64,000 bases of DNA from Mycobacterium paragordonae (GCF_003614435.1 NZ_CP025546.1:1054001-1118000); one strand, 5' to 3'; numbered from the stretch's first letter, positions 54,696 through 64,000 are shown. Program-made: numbers and translations. The notes: generated from the sequence alone by a model not told the origin.

Positions 54696-56963
54696 TCAGT
54701 TGCGTTGTGGTACAGAAACTTTCAAGCCCGCTTCGCTGTCGAGGTGGGTTGCCGAGGCGACGATCGCACGGTCTATCTGACGCAACGGATGAAGCACTGA
54801 GGGGTGCCGTTGCGTATCGGGCCCGGACGCCGTCGGGGTGAAGGTGCTGTCGTGCTGCCGGGCCAGCGCCTCGGCGGCGTCCAGGGCATCGGCGGCAGAG
54901 ACGACGGAGGGGGCGTGCGCGCCGTCGAGGGTAGCCACCAGTGAGTCGATGTTGCGCTGAATCTGGTTGGCGGCAGCCGTCACCGCGGCGGCAAGGTCCT
55001 GGGGGCAGTCCGGATTCCGGTACTGCTCGCTGCGCCGGGCCAGGATGCGGGCGTAGCGGTCGCAGGCGCGGAACAGTCTCAGCCGGCGCTGGATGCTGCG
55101 CCGTCCGGCGAATCCGGCGACGCCGGCCAACAACGGCTTCGCGGTGGCCCGGACCTGTTGCAGCTTGCGATCGAGCTGGCGTGCCTGCTCGGTCGGGCTT
55201 TCCGGTAGGTCGTGGTTGAACATGGTCGCGATGGACGTCGCGATCAGAGCGGACAATTCGGCCAGAAAATCGCGGGTATCCTGGCGCAGCACGGTGCCGA
55301 TGTTGGTGGGCAGCACCAGAATTGCGACCGCGCAACCCACCACGGCACCGATTGCGGTCTCCTCGATCCGCACCAGCAGCACGTCGAAACTGAATTGTCC
55401 GAGCAGCCCGTACAGCAGGGCGAGCATCGTGGTGATCCAGAAGGCCATCAGGCTCTGCGTCAGCTGCATGAAATAGAAGGCACAGAAGAGACAGACGAAG
55501 ATCATCACCAGCGAAGCGGTGCGGTCGCCGGCGACGAGCGTCGCGACCAGGATGCCGCACGGCACGCCCAGAACGGTGCCCAGCAGCCGCTGCCAGCCCT
55601 TGGTGAGAATGTCGCCCCAGGTGTTGGTTCCGGCGAACACCACGAACGCGGCGATCACCGCCCAGTACCAGCGGGCCGGCGACACCAGGTCCCCGAACAC
55701 GATCGCCAGCGACGCCGCGACGGAGGCCTGGATGGCTTGCCGGGTGGTCGGGAGCAGCCCGTGCGCGGCTTCGTTGGATTCCGGGTCGGAGTCCGGGTCT
55801 GAGCCGGAGTCCGGTGCACTGTCGGCACCGGCGACCGCCTCGTCAGGGTCCCGCGTCGTCGCGCCGTCGGTCACGGCGTGCTCGATCTGTTCCCGCACCT
55901 CCGATGTCGCTGTCGCCGCGGAGATGATCGCCAGGGCAAGGCGGCGCACCGCGGCATGGTGGGGCTCGCAGGGCGGCTCGGGCTGCCGGTCCAGGATGTC
56001 CTGCGCCTGATTCGCCGCGCGGGTCAGCCCTGCCGAATTGGGAAGGCCGATGGCCCAGGCGAGTTCGGTGAGCGCGGCGGCGAGATCGCCGCGCGTTGCC
56101 GGCGGGATCTCCAACTCCTCCGATGCCGCGCGAATCCCGGCAATCGCCACCCATTCCACAGCGAGTTCGGCGTCATAGAGCCACGGCGCCAACTGATCAC
56201 CGCCCTGCCCGAGCCACAGTGCCGCGGGGTTGGCTTTGTCTTCGATCTGGTCCTGCACCATCAGCGCCGTCTCGTTGAGTCGGGCGATGCGCACGCGCAG
56301 GCGCCGGTGGCGCCGTTCCTCGAGGCGTCCGTTTCGCACCACATCGGCGGTGGTGTCGACGACGATCGCCATCCGCGCGCGTAACGACCGAATGGTGGCC
56401 TGCAGCACGCGTTCCGGGCGATCGGGCAGCAGGTAGGTGGTCATCAGGAAGGTACACAAGGTGCCCACCAACACGGCGAGGATCATCCACGGCAGCTCGT
56501 GCACGCCGGCTCGCAGGAAGAGGTTGAAGAAGTAGGCCATGAACGCGACCATGCCGAGCGCCCGGCCGCGGGCACCGAATCGCCGGACATAGACCGCGAC
56601 GAAGACGACGACGACGAACACGATGTCGCTGGCCAATTGGTACGGCGTGAGCAGCGCGGCGGCGGCGATGGACAACGCCGCCGGCAAAGGCAACAACGCC
56701 ATCGTGATCCGTTGTTGGCGTGGGTCGGGCTCGTTGACCGATCGGGCCGCGATCATCGTGATCACGGCACCCAGCAGGGCGACGGTCAGCGGCTGGTGGG
56801 CGGCACTGGTCAGGACATACATCACCAGCAGGGAGCAGGCCAACGCAATCGTCGTGCGGGTAGCCAGCCGCAGCCGTAACAGGCCCGGGTCGGAGCCGAT
56901 GGTCCAGGTGCGCGCGCGCTGGTAGCGCCCGGTCATCGACGTCGGGAGATTGGCGGTCTTCAT
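54696..56963 (-). CDS. FUSC-family membrane transporter (aromatic acid exporter type)
   Basis: A 755-residue inner-membrane protein. Two sets of about six helices each (from TTIALACSLLVMYVLTSAA and from QASVAASLAIVFGDLVSP) are separated by a cytosolic segment of about 200 residues with an acidic DSAPDSGSDPDSDPES tract. The second set carries the FUSC signature GTVLGVPCGILVATLV. Related proteins export aromatic acids or lipids. The ATG overlaps the upstream hydrolase stop (ATGA). Frame to 57155 lies inside that hydrolase. Confidence 0.88.
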   Translation of the reverse strand: MKTANLPTSMTGRYQRARTWTIGSDPGLLRLRLATRTTIALACSLLVMYVLTSAAHQPLTVALLGAVITMIAARSVNEPDPRQQRITMALLPLPAALSIAAAALLTPYQLASDIVFVVVVFVAVYVRRFGARGRALGMVAFMAYFFNLFLRAGVHELPWMILAVLVGTLCTFLMTTYLLPDRPERVLQATIRSLRARMAIVVDTTADVVRNGRLEERRHRRLRVRIARLNETALMVQDQIEDKANPAALWLGQGGDQLAPWLYDAELAVEWVAIAGIRAASEELEIPPATRGDLAAALTELAWAIGLPNSAGLTRAANQAQDILDRQPEPPCEPHHAAVRRLALAIISAATATSEVREQIEHAVTDGATTRDPDEAVAGADSAPDSGSDPDSDPESNEAAHGLLPTTRQAIQASVAASLAIVFGDLVSPARWYWAVIAAFVVFAGTNTWGDILTKGWQRLLGTVLGVPCGILVATLVAGDRTASLVMIFVCLFCAFYFMQLTQSLMAFWITTMLALLYGLLGQFSFDVLLVRIEETAIGAVVGCAVAILVLPTNIGTVLRQDTRDFLAELSALIATSIATMFNHDLPESPTEQARQLDRKLQQVRATAKPLLAGVAGFAGRRSIQRRLRLFRACDRYARILARRSEQYRNPDCPQDLAAAVTAAANQIQRNIDSLVATLDGAHAPSVVSAADALDAAEALARQHDSTFTPTASGPDTQRHPSVLHPLRQIDRAIVASATHLDSEAGLKVSVPQRN

Positions 56964-58510
56964 CCCGACGGCAGGCTGAATGTCGGGATGGCGACGTGTC
57001 CGATGCAGGACTGATCGACATCGGTTCGCGGATTGTCGAGGAAAGTGGTCATGATCTGCTGGGCGCACGCCGATGCCGGAATCACGCCGTGGCCGACCCC
57101 TGGGAAACGCAAGGCGACCGAGTTGGGCAGCCCCGTCGTCACCTCTCTCACCCATTGCGGCGCGGTGCTGGAGTCGAATGAACCCGACAGGATCAGGGTC
57201 GGAACCTTGCTCAACGCAGGAAGTGTGTCAGCCGTGTCCGACCGGCCCAAACCCCATGCCTGGCACTCGCGGAATATCCAACTGCCGGTGGGCGTGATCC
57301 GCAGCACCGAGTCAGGCAAACCGGGCATCGCCTGTCGCGCCTGGGACAACGCCTGATCCGGGTCGGTCCAGGCGGCCATCTCCTGGCAGTACGTGCCCAG
57401 CGCAAGCCCGGCACCCAACAGGCCGCGCTCGGATTTCGATGGGGCGGCCGCGGCGATCCCGGCGGCGGCCAGGGCGCCATCCCCGCGAGACAGTTGATAG
57501 ATCATCCGCGGGATGTCGACGACTTTCGCCGGATCGGCGCTCCAATCGAGCACCAAGGGAACCACTTTGAACCCGTCGATGGTGACGTGCGTGGGCTCAC
57601 CCCCCGGGGCCGGCGTCGTCACTTCGATTGGGTTGCGGCTCAACGTGTTCACGGTGTCGACGAACACCGTCGGCAGGTTCGGGTAGGCGGCGGCGCAGGC
57701 CGGCTGGTTGGCACACGCCACGAAGATCGCGGCCAGACCGCTGGCGGGGGCGTCCCACCAGTGATCGACGATGTTCACGTGCGGCGCCACCACCGAATCC
57801 AGGACCATTGACCGGATGCCCTTGGGGTGGTTGCGCAGTAGTTGCTGAGCCAGGTCGGTGCCGTACGAGACGCCGTAGACGTTCCACTCGTTGATGCGCA
57901 GTTGCTCGCGAAGGTCGGCCATATCTGCGGCGTTCTCCCGGGTGTCGTAGGCCGCGAAATCGGCACCCGAGGACGACAGCCGGTTGCGGCAGGCGGCGAC
58001 GGCAGCGGCGTCGAGATCCGCGGTCGCGGGCGCCTGAAACGCCAATTGCACTGCGCGGGTTTCGAAGTCGTCCATCTCCGGACAGCTCAGGTGTGGGTCG
58101 CTGTGCACCGTGCCGCGCTGGTTGACGAAGATGACGTCGCGGTCGGCGTTCATCCCGGCAGCTACCACGGCCGGTGCGTTCAGTGTCCCGGCGCCGCCGG
58201 GGCCGCCGGCCAGGAACACGATGGGGTCCGGCTTGGGTGCGTTGTTAACCGCCTTCACCCGTGCGACGAGAATCCGGATCGTCCGGCTCTTGGGGTCGTC
58301 ACGGTTCTCCGGCACGCTGAGGTACCCGCAGCTGTAGTTCGAGCCCAGATCGGCCTGCGGCACTCCGGGGAAGTTGGGTTGCGGGCACGGCGCGCCCGCA
58401 TACGAGACTCGGCCGGTCGGACCGTGGGAACAGGCGACGGCGCCCGCGACCAGGACCAGCGACACCAGGTAGGCCAGCGCCCGGCACCCGGCGAATAGTG
58501 GCAAGGGCAA
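56960..58510 (-). CDS. TAP-like alpha/beta hydrolase lipoprotein (Hip1/CaeA-like)
   Basis: A 516-residue exported hydrolase. The signal peptide ends LVAGAVAC (Cys27, lipobox). The oxyanion region is FLAGGPGGAG, the nucleophile Ser215 is in GVSYGTD, and the C-terminal half (PTLILSGSFDSSTAPQW and GVGHGVIP) supplies Asp and His. It matches the TAP-like family of M. tuberculosis Rv2223c and Rv2224c, which are serine hydrolases of the cell wall. Translationally coupled to the FUSC gene after it. Confidence 0.92.
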   Translation of the reverse strand: MPLPLFAGCRALAYLVSLVLVAGAVACSHGPTGRVSYAGAPCPQPNFPGVPQADLGSNYSCGYLSVPENRDDPKSRTIRILVARVKAVNNAPKPDPIVFLAGGPGGAGTLNAPAVVAAGMNADRDVIFVNQRGTVHSDPHLSCPEMDDFETRAVQLAFQAPATADLDAAAVAACRNRLSSSGADFAAYDTRENAADMADLREQLRINEWNVYGVSYGTDLAQQLLRNHPKGIRSMVLDSVVAPHVNIVDHWWDAPASGLAAIFVACANQPACAAAYPNLPTVFVDTVNTLSRNPIEVTTPAPGGEPTHVTIDGFKVVPLVLDWSADPAKVVDIPRMIYQLSRGDGALAAAGIAAAAPSKSERGLLGAGLALGTYCQEMAAWTDPDQALSQARQAMPGLPDSVLRITPTGSWIFRECQAWGLGRSDTADTLPALSKVPTLILSGSFDSSTAPQWVREVTTGLPNSVALRFPGVGHGVIPASACAQQIMTTFLDNPRTDVDQSCIGHVAIPTFSLPSG

Positions 58511-58520
58511 AGGGGGACGC

Positions 58521-59006
58521 TCAGCCGGCCGGGGTGAATTTGATGGCGGCCAACTTGAGCCGTTGAATCGCCTCGGCGAACTCCTCCGCGGTCGGAATCC
58601 GGTTGTCGCGGAACTTCAGCCCCATCTGCCGCTGCGCACGCTTGACGCCATAGGACTGCGCGGACTGCAGGTACAGGTCACGGGTGACGGTGCGGTCCTC
58701 GATGAGTTCGCCGCGCATCGCGGTGGTCTTGCCGTTGTAGACCACCTGGGCGGGGCCACCGCCGCGGAAGTTGAACTTCCAGGCGGCGCTGGCCAGGGCG
58801 TAGAGGTCACTGTCAATGACGTGCGCGCTCACCGGGAGCTTGAACTGCTTGCCCGACTTGCGACCGGAGAAATTCAGCACCATGAACTGCTTGCGCAGCG
58901 ACCCGCCGAGCGGGGTCCCCAACAGAAAGCCCAGCGCCGGGTTGACGGCTTTGAGCAACGCTGAGGGTGGGTGGCCGACGTCAACCGCATACGACTGTTC
59001 TGTCAT
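58521..59006 (-). CDS. Deazaflavin-dependent nitroreductase-like protein (DDN family)
   Basis: A 161-residue split-barrel protein. GSLRKQFMVLNFSGRKSGKQFKLPVSAHV and FRGGGPAQVVYNGKTTAMRGEL are the F420-binding pattern, though it is one of the more distant members. Family enzymes reduce quinones or nitro compounds. ATG chosen to start MTEQSYAVDV. It lies 10 bp before the TAP-like gene on the same strand and may share its transcript. Confidence 0.8.
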   Translation of the reverse strand: MTEQSYAVDVGHPPSALLKAVNPALGFLLGTPLGGSLRKQFMVLNFSGRKSGKQFKLPVSAHVIDSDLYALASAAWKFNFRGGGPAQVVYNGKTTAMRGELIEDRTVTRDLYLQSAQSYGVKRAQRQMGLKFRDNRIPTAEEFAEAIQRLKLAAIKFTPAG

Positions 59007-59149
59007 GCGTTTCACCGTAGACAATCGCGCGGTGCTGCGGGAGACGCCTTGACGTCGCCGAGCGTGAAGACAGGGTGGGGATCGGGCCCGAATCTCGCCC
59101 ACTGTTCACGCTCGGTGGGGCGACCCGGCGGCAGGGCCCCGCACAGCAA

Positions 59150-59181
59150 AGCGCCGCGGAGTGAATCGGCTCCGCGGCGCT
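59150..59181 (-). terminator. Terminator of lpqN
   Basis: Perfect 12-bp stem AGCGCCGCGGAG / CTCCGCGGCGCT with an 8-base loop, 17 bp after the lpqN stop. Reading leftward it is followed by TTTGCTGTG, a weak T-run. The best hairpin in this 192-bp gap. Confidence 0.75.
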
Positions 59182-59198
59182 CTGCGTTCTTGACTGAC

Positions 59199-59888
59199 TC
59201 AGGGGGTGATCGTGGTCTGGTCGTCGATGACGGAGGTGGCGTCCATCAGCGGGCCGGCTTCGGCGTCGAGCGCGTCGGCGTCGAGCTGGAGCACGAACAG
59301 ACCGTTCGGGCCGGTGATCACCACGGTCTTCTGCGCAACCGTGCGCTTCTTGCCGTTCTTGGTGTAGGAGCCGCCGAACTGCCACGCCGGGAAGCCGCCG
59401 AGGGTGGATTCCTTACCGTTCGGGCTGCCACCCTCGAATTCGGGCAGGTTCTTCAATTCACCGGGCGCATATTCGATGATCTTCTTCGGGTCGGCGTTGC
59501 CTTCGAGCTTGGAGACGATCGCCACGATCGTGGGTGCATCGTTGGGGTCGGCCGGCGCGTCGAAGACGATGCCGCCGTAAGGCGCGCCCTGTCCCTCGGG
59601 AACGGAGTGCCATCCGTTGGGTACCGGCAGGTTGATGGTCGGGGAGCCGGGGTCGCCGTGGTGTACCGGCACCTCTTTGAGGTTGGCTTCCCGGATGTAG
59701 TCGGCAATGGTCTTATTGGCCTGCGCGCCCGGCGTTGCGCTGGTCGTCGTCGTGGAGGTCGACGTCGACGTCGAGGTGGACGTGCTCGTCGAAGTCGATG
59801 TCTTGACTTCGGTCTTGGTTTCGGAGTGGCAGCCAACCAGCGTCAGGCTCAGTGCCACCGTTGCGACTACTGCCGTCAGGTCCTTCAT
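59199..59888 (-). CDS. lpqN: LpqN-family lipoprotein (Rv0583c-like)
   Basis: A 229-residue lipoprotein with lipobox LTLVGC (Cys20). A Ser-Thr tract (residues 31-50) forms a spacer; its DNA is an imperfect tandem GTCGAC-type repeat. The body has LpqN/LpqT motifs (NLPVPNGWHSVPEGQGAPYGGIVFDAP and GFPAWQFGGSYTKNGKKRTVAQKT). LpqN is secreted and reported to bind a host ubiquitin ligase in M. tuberculosis. Divergent from GH92 with a palindrome between. Confidence 0.9.
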   Translation of the reverse strand: MKDLTAVVATVALSLTLVGCHSETKTEVKTSTSTSTSTSTSTSTSTTTTSATPGAQANKTIADYIREANLKEVPVHHGDPGSPTINLPVPNGWHSVPEGQGAPYGGIVFDAPADPNDAPTIVAIVSKLEGNADPKKIIEYAPGELKNLPEFEGGSPNGKESTLGGFPAWQFGGSYTKNGKKRTVAQKTVVITGPNGLFVLQLDADALDAEAGPLMDATSVIDDQTTITP

Positions 59889-59950
59889 CTATTGCATCTC
59901 CAGAAGTTGTGGCACCGGTATCTGTGTCGGTGACGTCGCAGAAGACACTA

Positions 59951-59970
59951 GCCGAATTGCGCAATTCGGC
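59951..59970. promoter_or_regulatory. Perfect 20-bp palindrome between lpqN and the GH92 gene
   Basis: The half-site GCCGAATTGC is repeated inverted without a spacer. It lies 62 bp from the lpqN start and 80 bp from the GH92 start, in the middle of the 162-bp divergent gap. A dimeric repressor or activator could serve both genes. ACACT and AGTGT flank it on the two sides. Confidence 0.6.
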
Positions 59971-60050
59971 GTCAGTGTGCGTCAGATACGTTCGGTGCGC
60001 CGTTTGCCGAAAAGGCCCCTGGAATAGCCGGCGTGCAGTAAGAGACATCT

Positions 60051-62672
60051 ATGCGGTCCCGAAGGACGCTGAGGATTACCGTTGCCATTGTCGCGGCGCT
60101 GGCTCTCTTCGTGCCCTTTTTCCTGCTGTCTCCCACTGCCTACGACGGCGAACCCGCGGCGGTGACGAACCCGGCGGAACATGTCGACACCCTCGTGGGC
60201 ACCGGTACCGGCGGCGACATCGTCGGGGAGATCAACAATTTCCCGGGCGCCACCGTGCCGTTCGGCATGGTGCAGTACTCGCCGGACACCGTCGGCAATT
60301 ACGCCGGTTATGACCACGCCAACGAGCGTGCCAGCGGGTTCAGCATGACCCACGCCTCGGTCGGCTGCCCTGCCTTCGGCGACATCTCGATGCTGCCGAC
60401 CACTAGTCCCGTCGACTCGCGACCGTGGCGGGCCTGGGACCGAATCGCCCACGACAACACCGAGTCCGGCGTCCCGGGCTACTACACGGTGCAGTTTCCC
60501 GATACCGGTGTCAAAGCCGAACTCACGGCGACCACCCGAACCGGGGTGGGCCGGTTCAGCTACCCACGCGACAATCAGCCGGCGCTGCTGCACGTGCGCT
60601 CGGGTGCGTCACTGGCGGGCAACTCACGCGCGGCCATTCAGCTCGGCGAAGACAACACCACGATCACCGGATGGGCGACCAGCGGCTCGTTCTGCGACAA
60701 GCAGAACACCTACACGGTGTATTTCGCGATGGAGTTCAACCAGCCCTTCATCTCCTACGGGACCTGGGACGGCTATTCGGTGTATGACGGCGCCCGGCAG
60801 GCGAATTCGCCGTACAGCGGTGGTTACGTGCTGTTCCCGGCGGGCGCGGTGCTCGAGGTGCGAACCGCCATCTCCTACGTGAGCATCGACGGCGCCCGCG
60901 CGAATCTGGCCGCCGAGCGCGGAACGTTCGACGGTGTTCGCGCCGCCGCGGCGAGTGCGTGGAACGATGCGCTGTCGCGGATCGCCGTGTCGAGCCGCAG
61001 CCCCGGCGACGTCACGACGTTCTACACCTGCCTGTACCGGTCGTTGCTGCATCCCAACACCTTCAACGACACAGACGGCCGCTTCATCGGTTTCGACAAC
61101 GCGATTCACACAGTGGCACAGGGGCGTACGCAGTATGCCAACTTCTCCGACTGGGACACCTACCGCAGCCTGGCCGCGCTGCAAGGGCTGTTGTTCCCCA
61201 AGCAGGCCAGCGACATGGCCCAATCCCTGGTCACCGACGCCGAGCAGAGCGGCTCACTGCCCCGTTGGGCGCTGGCGAATGCCGCGACGAGCCAGATGAC
61301 CGGCGACAGCGTGGTCCCGCTGATCGTGAACCTATATACGTTCGGGGCCAAAGACTTTGACACCGCGTCGGCTCTGCGCTTCATGGTCAGCGGAGCGACC
61401 CGGGGCGGTGCCGGTGTCGACGGCTACGTCGAACGGCCGGGGATCGGTGCCTATCTGCAGCTGGGTTATGTCCCACAGCTCACCGAATTCGGGCCGGGCG
61501 CCTCGATCACGCTGGAGTGGTCCATCGATGATTTCGCCATCTCCCGGTTCGCGGCCGCGTTGGGGGAGAACGGGATTGCCGCTGAGTTTCAGAGCCGGGC
61601 GCAGTACTGGCAGAACCTGTTCAATCCCACGACCGGTTATATCTCACCGCGCAGCCCGAGCGGTCTGTTCCGCGACGGCCCGGGGTTCCGGGAGTCGAGG
61701 TCGGCCTTCGGTCAGCCGGGTTACGACGAAGGCAACGCCGAGCAGTACCTCTGGCTGGTGCCACAGAACGTTGGCGGCCTGGTCACCGCGCTCGGGGGGC
61801 GCAAGGCGGCAGCGGAGCGCCTAGACCGATTCACCAAGCGTCTCAACGAGGGACCCAACGACCCGTATCTGTGGGCCGGCAATGAGCCGGGCTTCGGGGT
61901 TCCGTGGCTGTACAACTACATCGGCCGGCCGTGGCAGACGCAACGCACCGTCGACCGGGTCCGCGGGCTGTTCAGCCCGACTCCTGATGGCGCCCCGGGC
62001 AATGACGACCTCGGCGCGATGTCCAGCTGGTACGTCTGGGCCGCTCTCGGGATGTACCCGGTCACCCCGGGTACTGCGCTGCTCGCCATCAACACACCGC
62101 TGTTCGATCGCGCGGTCATCGCTTTGCCGACAGGACAATTCATTCGGATCACCGCGCCGGGCGCCTCGGGTCTCAACCGCCTGAAGTACATCAGAGGTCT
62201 GCGCGTCAACGGCGAACCGAGTGACCGGACGTATCTGCCCGAGTCGTTTATCCGCACCGGCGGCGAGATTGCGTTCTCGCTCGGGGCGCGGCCCGACAGC
62301 TGGGGCACCGCCGCATCCTCGGCGCCTCCGTCGTTCGGCGCGGGTGGTTCGGCGGTGACGGTCAACGTCGAGCGTCCGCTCGTGACGATCGCGCCCGGGA
62401 CGACCGGCTCGATACGGCTGGACGCGCAACGGATGATCGACGGGCCCCGCGATTACACGGTCACCGGTACGTCGTATGCGCCGGGAATCACGGTCGCACC
62501 GGCCTCCGGCCCTTTCGGGGACGATGGCGCCGCGCAAGTGGACGTCGCAATCACGGTGGCGCAGTCGGTACCCGTGGGTTACTACCAGGTGTATCTGACC
62601 ACGACCGTCGCAGGGAGCAGCAGATATCTGACCGTCATGGTCGACGTCGCGGGGGCGGATTCGGTCGAATAG
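60051..62672 (+). CDS. GH92-family exported alpha-mannosidase-like hydrolase (Rv0584)
   Basis: An 873-residue exported protein. A signal anchor ([17 protein letters not shown]) leads to the GH92 domain: [36 protein letters not shown] near the start, FSDWDTYRS in the centre, [22 protein letters not shown] and [23 protein letters not shown], which hold the acid and base residues (Glu in GNEP, Asp in GNDDLGAM). The last 120 residues form a beta domain. It probably trims mannosides at the cell surface; in length and place it is Rv0584. Confidence 0.94.
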   Translation: MRSRRTLRITVAIVAALALFVPFFLLSPTAYDGEPAAVTNPAEHVDTLVGTGTGGDIVGEINNFPGATVPFGMVQYSPDTVGNYAGYDHANERASGFSMTHASVGCPAFGDISMLPTTSPVDSRPWRAWDRIAHDNTESGVPGYYTVQFPDTGVKAELTATTRTGVGRFSYPRDNQPALLHVRSGASLAGNSRAAIQLGEDNTTITGWATSGSFCDKQNTYTVYFAMEFNQPFISYGTWDGYSVYDGARQANSPYSGGYVLFPAGAVLEVRTAISYVSIDGARANLAAERGTFDGVRAAAASAWNDALSRIAVSSRSPGDVTTFYTCLYRSLLHPNTFNDTDGRFIGFDNAIHTVAQGRTQYANFSDWDTYRSLAALQGLLFPKQASDMAQSLVTDAEQSGSLPRWALANAATSQMTGDSVVPLIVNLYTFGAKDFDTASALRFMVSGATRGGAGVDGYVERPGIGAYLQLGYVPQLTEFGPGASITLEWSIDDFAISRFAAALGENGIAAEFQSRAQYWQNLFNPTTGYISPRSPSGLFRDGPGFRESRSAFGQPGYDEGNAEQYLWLVPQNVGGLVTALGGRKAAAERLDRFTKRLNEGPNDPYLWAGNEPGFGVPWLYNYIGRPWQTQRTVDRVRGLFSPTPDGAPGNDDLGAMSSWYVWAALGMYPVTPGTALLAINTPLFDRAVIALPTGQFIRITAPGASGLNRLKYIRGLRVNGEPSDRTYLPESFIRTGGEIAFSLGARPDSWGTAASSAPPSFGAGGSAVTVNVERPLVTIAPGTTGSIRLDAQRMIDGPRDYTVTGTSYAPGITVAPASGPFGDDGAAQVDVAITVAQSVPVGYYQVYLTTTVAGSSRYLTVMVDVAGADSVE

Positions 62673-62690
62673 AGTTGGTGCACCGTCGAA

Positions 62691-63551
62691 TCAGAGTCGG
62701 CGCACCCACCATCGGTCGCGGTCGACGTGGCCGGGTGACGACGGTCGGGGATGGTGCGTGGCGGCCCCGAGCACCTGCGTCGGACGCGGTCGACGGCCCG
62801 GTTCCTTGTCCAGGCAGGCGGCGACGATCGGAGCCAGCGTGTGCGGTACCCCGTCCAGATCGGGGTTGGCCGTCCTGATGTTCTCGAGCATGGCGAAATA
62901 GTGTCCGCCGTAGAACGGAGCGTGCCCGGCGGACGCGAAGACCATGACCGAGCCCAGAGCGAACACGTCGGAGGCCCAGCTGAGATTGACCTCGCCGCGT
63001 GTCTGTTCCGGCGACATGTACTCGGGGGTGCCGATTACGGTGCCGTAGTCGGTGATTCGGAGGTTGTCGACCGCGTGGGCGATGCCGAAGTCGATCACCC
63101 GCGGACCGTCCGGCGCAAGGATGATGTTGGACGGCTTGAGGTCGCGGTGCACGAGGCGGGCGTGATGGATGGCGATCAGCGCTTCGCACAGGCCGAGCAG
63201 CACGGTGGTAGCGGCTTCGGTGGAGAGCGCGCCGTGTTGTCTCACCGCCTCGTGCAGCGTTGGCCCCTCGACGTAGGCGGTTGCCAGCCAAGGGGTTTCG
63301 GCTCGGGGATCAGCATCGATGATCGGGGCGTTGAAGAAACCGCCGACCGCTCGCGCGGCATCGACCTCACGCGCGAAGCGTTCCCGGAATTGGCTGTCCT
63401 CGGCGAGTCCTGGATTGACCAACTTGATGGCGGCGAGCCTGCCGCTGGGCAGCCTGCCGAGGAACACCGTGCCCATGCCACCGCGGCCCAGCCGGCCGAG
63501 CAGCGTGAAGGGCCCGATCTGGCGGGGATCGTGTACTGACAAGGAGTCCAC
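62691..63551 (-). CDS. Soluble Ser/Thr protein kinase
   Basis: A 286-residue kinase without membrane helix. Gly loop GRGGMGTV (22-29), Lys43, HRD 135-137, DFG 154-156 and the PEYMSPEQ activation segment end are all present; the kinase domain fills nearly the whole chain and only a short basic tail (DRDRWWVRRL) follows. The GTG start lies 9 bp after the stop of the upstream membrane protein, so the two are probably co-transcribed. Confidence 0.92.
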   Translation of the reverse strand: MDSLSVHDPRQIGPFTLLGRLGRGGMGTVFLGRLPSGRLAAIKLVNPGLAEDSQFRERFAREVDAARAVGGFFNAPIIDADPRAETPWLATAYVEGPTLHEAVRQHGALSTEAATTVLLGLCEALIAIHHARLVHRDLKPSNIILAPDGPRVIDFGIAHAVDNLRITDYGTVIGTPEYMSPEQTRGEVNLSWASDVFALGSVMVFASAGHAPFYGGHYFAMLENIRTANPDLDGVPHTLAPIVAACLDKEPGRRPRPTQVLGAATHHPRPSSPGHVDRDRWWVRRL

Positions 63552-63560
63552 TGCGCGTAC

Positions 63561-64000
63561 CTACCTGATGGCGACGGTGACGTAGCTGCGGCCCGATGGA
63601 TCTTGCACTGCGACAGAACCGATTTCGTTGATCCGCAGGCTGGTTGCCGCGGTTCGGTTGGTGTCGCTGCCGTCGGTGATCCATTCGGCGATCTGGTGTG
63701 GGGTGCCGTCCTTGCCGACGACCACCAATCGCACGGTTCGGCCGGCCGGGATGCCCGCCACGTGTGCACCGATCAGGCAGCCTGATCCCTGCGGGCTGAT
63801 TGTGACGTCGAGTCGCGCACCACTACCCGGGTCGACACCGCTTGCCGTCGTCGTCGGCGGCGGGGTCGGGGTGGCGGTGACGGAATGATTCGGCGCCGGC
63901 GCTGTCGACGTCGTCGTCTGGGTCGCTACGACGCCGACCACCGAGACGCCGGCCGCGATGACGGCAGCGCCCACGCCCGCGCCGATGTACCGCCCAGCGC
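63561..64000 (-). CDS. Membrane protein with anti-sigma-like ectodomain, 5' end beyond the window
   Basis: The frame is open to the right edge, so the start is missing; the GTG at 63974 would cut into the membrane helix. About 146 residues are visible: a helix (GRYIGAGVGAAVIAAGVSVV), a Thr/Pro linker, and an outer domain of about 80 residues (LDVTISPQGSGCLIGAHVAGIPAGRTVRLVVV to QDPSGRSYVTVAI). This domain pattern is seen at the C-terminus of actinobacterial anti-sigma factors. Its missing N-terminus would decide the issue. It is followed at 9 bp by a kinase gene. Confidence 0.72.
   Translation of the reverse strand, partial: AGRYIGAGVGAAVIAAGVSVVGVVATQTTTSTAPAPNHSVTATPTPPPTTTASGVDPGSGARLDVTISPQGSGCLIGAHVAGIPAGRTVRLVVVGKDGTPHQIAEWITDGSDTNRTAATSLRINEIGSVAVQDPSGRSYVTVAIR

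Overview
This is high-GC actinobacterial DNA whose left part matches the mycobacterial menaquinone locus (Rv0555 to Rv0566c of M. tuberculosis, recognised from memory): menD, a DUF3592 protein, mgtA/pimB, menG, the Rv0559c/Rv0560c pair, menJ (Rv0561c), grcC1, htpX, gpdA1, a flavin monooxygenase and YajQ. The right end matches Rv0583c (lpqN) and Rv0584 (GH92). Together with accessory genes that M. tuberculosis lacks here (a KatE-type catalase, extra P450s, a sterol side-chain-like cluster), this points to a non-tuberculous Mycobacterium. The species cannot be fixed by reading. No insertion sequence, prophage, CRISPR array or rRNA was seen; there is one tRNA (Tyr, GTA).

Layout. 1-1771: a PknF-like membrane Ser/Thr kinase carrying an Mce-associated-type ectodomain, overlapping a second Mce-associated-type gene cut by the window edge. 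1850-11230: menaquinone, isoprenoid and mannolipid genes, with a likely MarR-type operator in front of the Rv0560c-like methyltransferase. 11292-18636: exported and membrane proteins, including a META-domain protein, a GerMN lipoprotein, two seven-repeat YVTN propellers in tandem, a DUF2510 protein, small unknowns and a SulP transporter. 18880-23733: gpdA1, an unusual trypsin-TPR-membrane-zinc-ribbon protein, a Baeyer-Villiger-type monooxygenase, YajQ and tRNA-Tyr.

23859-44532: mixed accessory metabolism, with acyl-CoA synthetases, an F420-type oxidoreductase, BrkB, catalase KatE, a mycofactocin-type SDR, a stand-alone LigD-like polymerase, a PfkB kinase, an amidase, two P450s, a cold-shock protein with a textbook terminator, and a PLP enzyme coupled to a P450.

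44637-54253: the most coherent accessory unit. Two acyl-CoA dehydrogenases, two MaoC hydratase subunits, an Ltp2-like thiolase/aldolase, a DUF35 protein and a FadD lie in one overlapping string. They are followed by an AraC regulator, a GAF-ANTAR regulator and a CYP125-family P450. This is the same set of parts as the cholesterol side-chain igr operon, but rearranged and with its own regulators, so it probably degrades a different steroid or branched side chain.

54382-64000: a small exported protein, a FUSC exporter translationally coupled to a lipoprotein TAP-like hydrolase, a DDN-type protein, lpqN and the GH92 gene diverging around a perfect 20-bp palindrome, and a soluble Ser/Thr kinase preceded by a membrane protein with an anti-sigma-like ectodomain that runs off the right edge.
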